This document shows positions 1-6,489 of a DNA stretch of 8,089 nt, in pieces (position 1 is the first letter of the stretch; each line of letters begins with the position of its first letter). The position numbers were made by a program, and so were the translations under genes. The notes below the pieces were generated by a model. It ran no database searches and was not told the origin of the DNA. It worked only from the letters and a program-made list of their open reading frames with translations. Where the stretch lies: positions 1 through 8,089 of the forward strand of contig JAOQAL010000724.1 in the NCBI GenBank assembly GCA_025963615.1. The letters run 5' to 3'. This DNA comes from Chitinophagaceae bacterium. Its GTDB lineage: Bacteria; Bacteroidota; Bacteroidia; Chitinophagales; Chitinophagaceae.

Positions 1-1
1 A

Positions 2-1537
2 GAAGCAATACAAAATTATGGCGAAGCATTGGGAGGTAGTTCTAATGGTTTTTTTTCCACAGACCCTACTTACTTTTTTTTGAATAACGGTACAACGAAT
101 GTTACGAATTATAGTAGTGCTTATATAAACACCTTGTTTTCTCTTTTCAGCCGCCTTGATTACATGTTTAACGATAAGTATTTATTGGCAGCTACCATTC
201 GCCGGGATGGATCCTCTGTTTTTGGTTCAGCCACCCGGTATGGCGTATTTCCTTCTTTCTCGCTTGGATGGAGGGTGTCCAATGAGAAATTCATGAAAAA
301 CGTAACTTTTGTGGATGATTTGAAATTGAGAGGGAGTTATGGCATCCTGGGCTCTCAGGCTAACGTAAATGCTTCGAATGCGTTTACGCTATATGGCTCT
401 GGATTTGGTACTTCTTACTACGGTATTACCGGTACCAACACAACGACTACTCCGGGTTTTTTCCAGTCTAGCAACGGCAACCCGAATACAGAATGGGAGA
501 AAGATGTAATTGTAAATGTGGGGATGGATGCTACTATACTTAATAAACAGATTGACCTCTCGATTGAGTGGTATAAAAAATCTATTAACGGACTGTTATT
601 CCCACAGCCATTACCAGCAACAGCAGGTAATGCCAGCCCCCCCACGGTAAACGTAGGTGATATTCAAAATAAGGGCCTGGACTTTTCGGCTATCTATCAC
701 GGTAAGGTTTCTGGTGATTTAACCTATAATATTGGTGTGAACTTTACCACCTACAAAAACCTGGTGGTGAAGATTCCCGATCCTGGTTATTTCGATGTTT
801 CTGATTCCCGTATTGGTAACCTGGTCCGCAATCAACAGGGGCACCCGGTCGGTTCTTTCTATGGATATGATGTAATTGGCATTTTCAAGAATGATGATGA
901 GGTAACTAAAGCGCCAACGCAAACTGATGCTGCACCCGGCCGTTTCATGTACAGGGATATAAATAAAGATGGCGAAATAACGCCAGACGACCGGACTTTC
1001 TTCGGTAATCCGAACCCCGATTTTACCTATGGCATAAACCTGAACGTAGTGTATAAGGGGTTTGATTTAGCGGCTATATTATATGGTTCACAGGGCGCTG
1101 ATGCCATTAATTTTGTGAGATACTATACCGATTTTTTTGGTACCTCCGAAGGAAAGGGAAAAAGTAACGTGATAAAGAATGCATGGTCTCCGCAGAATCC
1201 TGATTCGAAAACTCCAATAGCCGAATACGCGAGCACATTCAGTACGAACGGTGCTTTCAATTCTTACTATCAGGAAAATGGCTCCTTTCTTAAATTAAGA
1301 TCACTCATATTGGGATATAATATCAGTTCTGCTGTATTGAAAAGATATGATATCACCAGGATTAGGATATACCTGCAGGCTGCTAATTTATTTACGATCA
1401 CCAAATATTCCGGTTTAGATCCCGAACTCACCGGAAGCCTGGTAGGGAACCAGGCCAGCTCAGCTTTTGGAGTGGATTACGGTAATTATCCCAATAATCA
1501 GAAGAGTTTTCTTGTTGGATTAAATGTTACATTTTAA
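2..1537 (+). CDS. SusC/RagA-family TonB-dependent outer-membrane transporter, C-terminal part (5' end outside window)
   Basis: This is the C-terminal half (511 codons) of a TonB-linked outer-membrane transporter that imports oligosaccharides or similar large nutrients together with its SusD partner. The frame is open from base 2. A TTG at 29 is only an internal Leu codon and not the true start, because family members are about 1000-1100 aa. The N-terminal signal peptide, carboxypeptidase-like domain and plug therefore lie upstream. Visible hallmarks are a barrel segment with DKYLLAATIRRDGSS followed by FPSFSLGWRVSNEKF (fragment residues about 58-95). There is also a late acidic loop, DINKDGEITPDD, followed by FFGNPNPDFTYG, and a C-terminal strand ending GLNVTF with terminal Phe, the usual barrel-assembly signal. 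The stop is 28 bp before the SusD start, as in nearly all SusC/SusD pairs. Family assignment is firm; the substrate is unknown. Confidence 0.96.
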   Translation, partial: EAIQNYGEALGGSSNGFFSTDPTYFFLNNGTTNVTNYSSAYINTLFSLFSRLDYMFNDKYLLAATIRRDGSSVFGSATRYGVFPSFSLGWRVSNEKFMKNVTFVDDLKLRGSYGILGSQANVNASNAFTLYGSGFGTSYYGITGTNTTTTPGFFQSSNGNPNTEWEKDVIVNVGMDATILNKQIDLSIEWYKKSINGLLFPQPLPATAGNASPPTVNVGDIQNKGLDFSAIYHGKVSGDLTYNIGVNFTTYKNLVVKIPDPGYFDVSDSRIGNLVRNQQGHPVGSFYGYDVIGIFKNDDEVTKAPTQTDAAPGRFMYRDINKDGEITPDDRTFFGNPNPDFTYGINLNVVYKGFDLAAILYGSQGADAINFVRYYTDFFGTSEGKGKSNVIKNAWSPQNPDSKTPIAEYASTFSTNGAFNSYYQENGSFLKLRSLILGYNISSAVLKRYDITRIRIYLQAANLFTITKYSGLDPELTGSLVGNQASSAFGVDYGNYPNNQKSFLVGLNVTF

Positions 1538-1550
1538 TAATGTCATTATT
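1536..1550. repeat. Short AT-rich inverted repeat in the SusC-SusD gap
   Basis: AATAATG and CATTATT form a perfect 7-base inverted repeat around a single T. It overlaps the last two bases of the SusC stop codon and lies 16 bases before the SusD ATG. As RNA it could form only a weak 5-bp A-U hairpin with a 5-base loop. It is too weak and lacks the GC stem of a terminator. It may be chance in AT-rich DNA, or a minor mRNA-processing or stability element. Confidence 0.25.
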
Positions 1551-1565
1551 TAAATATTGAACGTC

Positions 1566-3386
1566 ATGAAACAATTAAAATATAAGTTGATAGTTGCAAT
1601 ATCGCTGACCTGCACTATAATAATTTGCGCTTGTAGTAAATCGTATCTTGAAAAAGAACCGCTGGGAACGTTGAATGAAACTACCCTGGCAAATAAAGCG
1701 GGAGTCGAAGGCTTATTGATCGGGGCTTATTCATTGCTTGATGGAGTAGGACAGAGTGGTACCGGGGACCCCTTCTATACTTCGGTAAGTAATTTTGTGC
1801 TGGGAGGTATAGCATCGGATGACGCGCATAAAGGTTCAGAGTACGGCGACATTTCTGAATATCAGCAAATTGAAAATTATACCGAAACGCCGGTTATCCT
1901 TCCCTTTAATGAAAAATGGATAGCACTCTATGCCGGTGTTCAACGTGCCAATGATGTGCTTCGCATACTGGACAAGGTTACAGATGGATCGATTTCAACA
2001 GAAGAAGCGCTACAAATAACAGCCGAAGCAAGATTCTTGCGGGCAGTTTATCATTTTGAAGCTGCGAAAATCTGGCGGAATATTCCCTATGTTGATGAAA
2101 CAATAAGTTTTGCGAATAATAATTATAATATTTCTAACGAAATACCGGTATGGCCAAAAATAGAAGAGGATTTTCAGTTTGCCGCGACAAACTTAACAGA
2201 AACAAAAACGGAGATTGCAAGGGCCAACAGCTGGGCGGCGAAAACTTTTTTGGCAAAAGTCAAAATGTTTCAGTCTAAGTTCAGTGAAGCCCAGCCATTA
2301 CTTACGGATATTATTGCAAATGGGGTAACAACAGCCGGTGTAAAATATGCGCTGATCTCAAAATTTGCCGATAATTTTAATCCCACACAAAAAAATAACT
2401 CGGAAGACGTTTTTTCTGTTCAGATGACAGTTCATGATAATTCCAATGGTGCTAATGGAAATGCTGGCGATGTATTGAATTTTGGTAGTGGTGGACCAGC
2501 CACCTGTTGCGGATTCTATCAACCCTCTTTTAGTCTTGTAAATTCATTTAAAACGGACCCGGTAACCGGATTGCCTTTACTGGATACCTGGAATGACTCC
2601 GATGTAAAAAACGATCAGGGCATAGCCAGCGATGCTCCCTTTACCCCTTATACGGGTACCCTCGATCCCCGCCTGGACTATACTGCGGGAAGAAGAGGTA
2701 TTCCTTATCTTGATTGGGGATTAATGCCGGGAAGAATATGGATTGTATCACAGGATGCGATGGGCCCCTATGTCTCCATTAAAAATGTATACTATAAATC
2801 AGATCAGGCTACAACCAGTGATACCTATTCTAACTGGGCCGTTAACCAGGCTACCGCCAATAATTATGTGATGATACGTTTCGCGGACGTATTACTATGG
2901 GCAGCCGAATGCGAAGTGGAAGTGGGCAGCCTCGCTCAGGCAGAAGTTCTCGTAAATAAAATCAGATCAAGGGCCGCTGATCCTAACGGTTGGGTACATA
3001 CCTATATCGATGACAGCGATCCGGCAAAAGGATTTACCAATACACCTGCAGCAAATTATAAGATTGGTCTTTATAGTGGTCAGTTTGAAGCACAAGGGCC
3101 GGATTATGCACGCAAAGCTGTCCGTTTTGAAAGAAAATTGGAATTAGCAATGGAAGGTCACCGGTTTTTTGATTTGCAACGGTATGATAGCGGCACCGGT
3201 TATATGGCAGATGTATTGAATAGTTACATACAGCATGAAACGCATATTCCGGGATATGATTTCCAGTATATGAACGGGGCTGTATTCACCAAGGGGAAAA
3301 ATGAACTTTATCCCATTCCGCAGATTCAGATAGACTTAAGTATGGAAAACGGTGCGGCTACGCTGAAACAAAACCCAGGCTATTAA
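1566..3386 (+). CDS. SusD/RagB-family nutrient-binding outer-membrane lipoprotein
   Basis: This surface-exposed lipoprotein caps the SusC barrel and binds the incoming nutrient. The ATG at 1566 is preferred over an in-frame TTG at 1557 because it gives a clean signal peptide: MKQLKYK, a hydrophobic stretch, then a lipobox-like ICAC with the lipidated residue at Cys23. The mature protein starts CSKSYLEKEPLG, typical of SusD. Family landmarks in order are RFLRAVYHFE with WRNIPYVDE (residues 156-176), then MIRFADVLLWAAECEVEVGS (from 436). ERKLELAMEGHRFFDLQRY follows (from 522), then a C-terminal NELYPIP and QNPGY end. At 606 aa it is complete and slightly longer than many family members. Residues 314-315 are adjacent cysteines in a TCCGFYQPS loop. 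It follows SusC by 28 bp and is very likely co-transcribed. Family confidence is very high; the ligand cannot be inferred. Confidence 0.97.
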   Translation: MKQLKYKLIVAISLTCTIIICACSKSYLEKEPLGTLNETTLANKAGVEGLLIGAYSLLDGVGQSGTGDPFYTSVSNFVLGGIASDDAHKGSEYGDISEYQQIENYTETPVILPFNEKWIALYAGVQRANDVLRILDKVTDGSISTEEALQITAEARFLRAVYHFEAAKIWRNIPYVDETISFANNNYNISNEIPVWPKIEEDFQFAATNLTETKTEIARANSWAAKTFLAKVKMFQSKFSEAQPLLTDIIANGVTTAGVKYALISKFADNFNPTQKNNSEDVFSVQMTVHDNSNGANGNAGDVLNFGSGGPATCCGFYQPSFSLVNSFKTDPVTGLPLLDTWNDSDVKNDQGIASDAPFTPYTGTLDPRLDYTAGRRGIPYLDWGLMPGRIWIVSQDAMGPYVSIKNVYYKSDQATTSDTYSNWAVNQATANNYVMIRFADVLLWAAECEVEVGSLAQAEVLVNKIRSRAADPNGWVHTYIDDSDPAKGFTNTPAANYKIGLYSGQFEAQGPDYARKAVRFERKLELAMEGHRFFDLQRYDSGTGYMADVLNSYIQHETHIPGYDFQYMNGAVFTKGKNELYPIPQIQIDLSMENGAATLKQNPGY

Positions 3387-3405
3387 AACCAGTACAAGGC
3401 TTGAA

Positions 3406-3423
3406 TAATAAGTTTATAATGAA
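3406..3423 (+). promoter_or_regulatory. AT-rich translation-initiation leader of the haem lipoprotein gene
   Basis: The 18 bases TAATAAGTTTATAATGAA span the chosen start codon (ATG at 3419). They match the leader of the downstream deacetylase gene at 17 of 18 positions, with the ATG at the same place. There is no purine-rich Shine-Dalgarno sequence, as is normal in Bacteroidota, where A/T-rich unstructured leaders favour initiation. The shared leader supports ATG 3419 over the upstream TTG at 3401. The functional role is inference. Confidence 0.4.
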
Positions 3424-6400
3424 AAAAGGATATCAGGGTCCGCTACCTCTTTTTTATTCCCTCTGGATGCTGTTTGGCTTTCTGGTATTGACAGCCGCTT
3501 GTCATGACAAAGCCGCTACTGCTTTCAGCCCGTTGGCTGAAAAGGCGCTTACCACGTTTGAACTTCAACCAGGATTCAAGATTGAATTAGTGACAGCGGA
3601 GCCTTTGATCACGGATCCTGTTGACATGGAAATTGATGAAAACGGCAAAATGTATGTAGTGGAAATGAAAGGAGTGCCAGATAATAAAAGCGGTACAGGC
3701 TGTGTTAAACTCCTTACGGATACAAACGGAGATGGATTACTGGACAAGAGTACTGTTTTTGCGGATTCCCTCGTCATGCCCAGCAGTGTGATGCGATGGA
3801 AAAAAGGCTTGCTGGTTACTGATCCTCCGAACGTGTACTATTTTGAAGATACAAACGGTGACAATATAGCTGATATAAAAAATGTCATCTTAACGGGTTT
3901 TGACTCCACAGATCTGGAATCAAATGTAAATAATCCGATCTTCGGATTAGACAATTGGATTTATGTTGGTAATGGCGGAACACAAAATAGCGATATCTAT
4001 TTTCCGGGAAAAGCGAATAGTCCCCGTCTTCCCGATAATGCGAGGGGCCGCATGGTTCGTTTCCGGCCTGAAACGAATGAACTGCAAATGCTGGCCAGCC
4101 GCACACAGTTCGGACATAGTTTTGATACTTGGGGCAATCATTTCCAGGTTTCTAATGCCAATCATATCTTCCAGGAAGTGATTGGTGCGCAGTATCTCAA
4201 CCGTAATTCCGACCTGCTCGTTGCCAACGCTACGCAGTCCATTTCAGATCACGGCAGTGATGCGGAAGTATATCCTATTACAAAGAACCCGGAAAACCAA
4301 CTGCTAACCGATGTAGGCGTATTCACCTCTGCCTGCGGCATTACCAACTATCTCGGTGGTGCTTTCCCCGATAAATTTAATAACAATACCTGTTTTGTAG
4401 CGGAGCCCGCCCAAAACCTGGTACATGTCGATCACTTAACAGAAAAGGGCGCGACGTTTTCAGCCAGCCGGGTGATTAAGGATAAGGAGTTCCTGGCGTC
4501 AACAGATCCTTATTTCCGTCCTGTAAATATGTATATCGGACCCGATGGGGCGCTTTATGTTGTCGATTTTTACCGACAGTTCATCGAAGGCCCGGAATTT
4601 ATGGACCAGGAAGTTGTTAAAAAAGCCAACCTGTTCAATGGAACTGATAAGGGACGGATCTATCGCATCAGTGCGACCGGTGCAGCGCCGGCAACCTGGA
4701 TGAAAAATATGGATCTGGGTAAGGCTACAAATGAACAATTGGTGGAGAAACTTGCAGATCCAAATAGTTGGTGGAGACAAAATGCGCAACGGCTCTTGCT
4801 TGACAGAAATGCAAAAGATGCCATACCTGCTTTGATCCGCATGACGCAGCATAGCGCTTCTGCATTGGGAAGGTTGCATGCGCTTTGGACATTGGAAGGA
4901 TTGAAGGAAATAAATAGTGGTTTAATTATAAATGCATTGGCCGATAAAGAACCTGGTATCAGGGAAAATGCAATCAGGATTGCCGAATTACATGTCGACA
5001 CATCCCCCGACCTCGTACCAGCCCTGCTTAAACTTCAGGATGATCCGGATCCGAAAGTCAGGTATCAGTTATTAAGTACGCTGGGTTTTATAAATACACA
5101 GGAAGCCAACCGGGTAAGGCAACAACTTTTATTTAAGGATATAAATGATGAATGGGTGCAAATTGCGGCGCTCAGCGCGCCTCCTTCCCAGAATACTGGA
5201 TTATTAGACGCTGTGCTAGCCAGGTTTGAACCATCCATTCCTGCCTACGGATCGCTGGTTCAACGGTTAAGTGCTATGACAGCCAGTAGCCAGCAACCGA
5301 AAACGATTCACGATCTCTTTGTAAGAGCGACCATGCCGGTTTCTGCTTCCGGACTCGTGTGGCAGGCTTCGCTCCTAAAAGGAATTGCGCAGGGACTCAA
5401 AAGCAGAAAAGTAATTCCTTCCGGCTTAATGAAGGATCAGGATTTGTTAGTTCAAAGTTTTTTTACCCATCCTTCGGTTTCAGCAAGAGAAGGTGTGCTG
5501 CAAATACTGCAGATCATGAGACTACAAGATGGAGCGAATAGGAAAACCGCGATGTTGAAGGCGAGAGGAATAGCGGATAATGCAGCGGTACCGGCTGACT
5601 TGAGAGCCCAGGCGGTAAATTTTCTCGCCCTTCAAAATCCACAACCCTATGCTTCATTTCTTCAACACTTAATCGCTCCCGCTCAACCCGCACCGGTTCA
5701 ATTAGCGGCTTTACACATGTTAAGCGCCATACCCGATCAAACGGTTAGTTTGTACGTGCTGAAACAGTGGCCTTCTCTCACACCTGAATTACGTGACGCC
5801 GCATTGAATACATTTTTGGTGAGGCCATTCAATTTATTTCGCGTCAGGCTGCTGCTTGATGCGATAGACCATGGAGAGATCCAGCAGAGTAGCATTGGTT
5901 GGGAACGCAGTGTTATCCTGATGCGCGATATCCCCGATTCATTAAAAGAGAGGTCAAGGGCCTTGCTTACAAAAACTGATGAAAAAAGAAAAGACGTTAT
6001 TCAAAAATATCAGGCGGCCCTGCAATTAAAAGGAAACGAGATGCAGGGGAAAGAGGTGTTTAAGAAAAATTGCGTTCTCTGCCACCAGAGAAATGGTGCG
6101 GATGGACACGCATTTGGTCCCGATCTTTCTACTGTCAGGCACTGGCCATTGGAAAAACTAATGGCAAATATTCTGGACCCGGGTATGACGATTACCAGTG
6201 GATATAATCTGTGGAATGTAGAATTAAAAAATGGCGAAGTAAAACAGGGAATTATTTCATCTGAAACATCAACAGCAGTCACGCTGAAATCTCCGGGAGG
6301 AACGCAAGCGGTGATTGCCCGTGAGGATATTCAATCAATAAAGTCATTAAACATATCAGCCATGCCGGTTGGATTGGAACACCAGATTTCACAGCAGGAA

Positions 6401-6436
6401 ATGATGGATCTCTTGAGCTTTCTCCGGTCAAACTAA
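3419..6436 (+). CDS. PVC-type dehydrogenase/HEAT/cytochrome-c multidomain lipoprotein
   Basis: This is a 1005-aa extracytoplasmic protein resembling the 'PVC-type haem-binding CxxCH' family. That family is abundant in Planctomycetes and Verrucomicrobia and also found in Bacteroidota. The ATG at 3419 is chosen over a TTG at 3401 because it gives a standard lipoprotein signal peptide ending LVLTAAC (Cys28). Residues about 47-417 match the dehydrogenase-like propeller: FELQPGFKIELVTAEPL, two Asp-rich DTNGDG/DTNGDN loops at 101-109 and 144-152, FGHSFDTWGN (His233), FRPVNMYIGPDGALYVVDFYR (366-386) and GRIYRI (412-417). Residues about 440-860 are helical HEAT-like repeats beginning near NSWWRQNAQRLL (WWR 451-453). 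The C-terminal cytochrome-like domain has CVLCH (Cys885, Cys888, His889), then a beta-rich insert and SAMPVGLE, whose Met982 is the likely second haem ligand. The presumed role is oxidation of a sugar or related alcohol with electron transfer to haem. Substrate, cofactor and electron acceptor are inference. Confidence 0.92.
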   Translation: MKKGYQGPLPLFYSLWMLFGFLVLTAACHDKAATAFSPLAEKALTTFELQPGFKIELVTAEPLITDPVDMEIDENGKMYVVEMKGVPDNKSGTGCVKLLTDTNGDGLLDKSTVFADSLVMPSSVMRWKKGLLVTDPPNVYYFEDTNGDNIADIKNVILTGFDSTDLESNVNNPIFGLDNWIYVGNGGTQNSDIYFPGKANSPRLPDNARGRMVRFRPETNELQMLASRTQFGHSFDTWGNHFQVSNANHIFQEVIGAQYLNRNSDLLVANATQSISDHGSDAEVYPITKNPENQLLTDVGVFTSACGITNYLGGAFPDKFNNNTCFVAEPAQNLVHVDHLTEKGATFSASRVIKDKEFLASTDPYFRPVNMYIGPDGALYVVDFYRQFIEGPEFMDQEVVKKANLFNGTDKGRIYRISATGAAPATWMKNMDLGKATNEQLVEKLADPNSWWRQNAQRLLLDRNAKDAIPALIRMTQHSASALGRLHALWTLEGLKEINSGLIINALADKEPGIRENAIRIAELHVDTSPDLVPALLKLQDDPDPKVRYQLLSTLGFINTQEANRVRQQLLFKDINDEWVQIAALSAPPSQNTGLLDAVLARFEPSIPAYGSLVQRLSAMTASSQQPKTIHDLFVRATMPVSASGLVWQASLLKGIAQGLKSRKVIPSGLMKDQDLLVQSFFTHPSVSAREGVLQILQIMRLQDGANRKTAMLKARGIADNAAVPADLRAQAVNFLALQNPQPYASFLQHLIAPAQPAPVQLAALHMLSAIPDQTVSLYVLKQWPSLTPELRDAALNTFLVRPFNLFRVRLLLDAIDHGEIQQSSIGWERSVILMRDIPDSLKERSRALLTKTDEKRKDVIQKYQAALQLKGNEMQGKEVFKKNCVLCHQRNGADGHAFGPDLSTVRHWPLEKLMANILDPGMTITSGYNLWNVELKNGEVKQGIISSETSTAVTLKSPGGTQAVIAREDIQSIKSLNISAMPVGLEHQISQQEMMDLLSFLRSN

Positions 6437-6471
6437 AACCAAGCGAATGTATATTTCAGTATTTGACAAAC

Positions 6472-6489
6472 TAATAATTTTATAATGAA
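6472..6489 (+). promoter_or_regulatory. AT-rich translation-initiation leader of the PIG-L deacetylase gene
   Basis: TAATAATTTTATAATGAA differs by one base from the leader of the preceding gene and has the start codon (6485) at the same offset. Part of it (TAATTTTA) resembles a Bacteroidota -7 box, TAnnTTTG. No correctly spaced -33 element is seen, and transcription would begin at or inside the start codon, so a leader role is preferred to a promoter. Confidence is limited because AT-rich leaders can converge. Confidence 0.4.

Noticed and set aside
29..31. TTG as a start codon for a 502-aa protein
   Set aside because: The frame is open to the left edge, and the protein matches only the C-terminal half of SusC, so this TTG is an internal leucine codon.
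956..991. Calcium-type loop DINKDGEITPDD in SusC as something unusual
   Set aside because: This acidic loop is a standard feature near the C-terminus of many SusC-family proteins.
3401..3403. TTG start giving a 1011-aa form of the haem lipoprotein
   Set aside because: It would add MNNKFI before a normal lipoprotein signal peptide. The ATG at 3419 has the better leader and n-region.
4499..5001. Two overlapping minus-strand open frames of 126 and 113 codons inside the haem lipoprotein gene
   Set aside because: They lie antisense to the conserved propeller end and HEAT region. Their peptides look random and have no leader or neighbouring partner.
5042..5051. GATCCGGATC palindrome inside the haem lipoprotein gene
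   Set aside because: It is explained by the coding sequence for Asp-Pro-Asp-Pro; a single short palindrome gives no support for a regulatory site.
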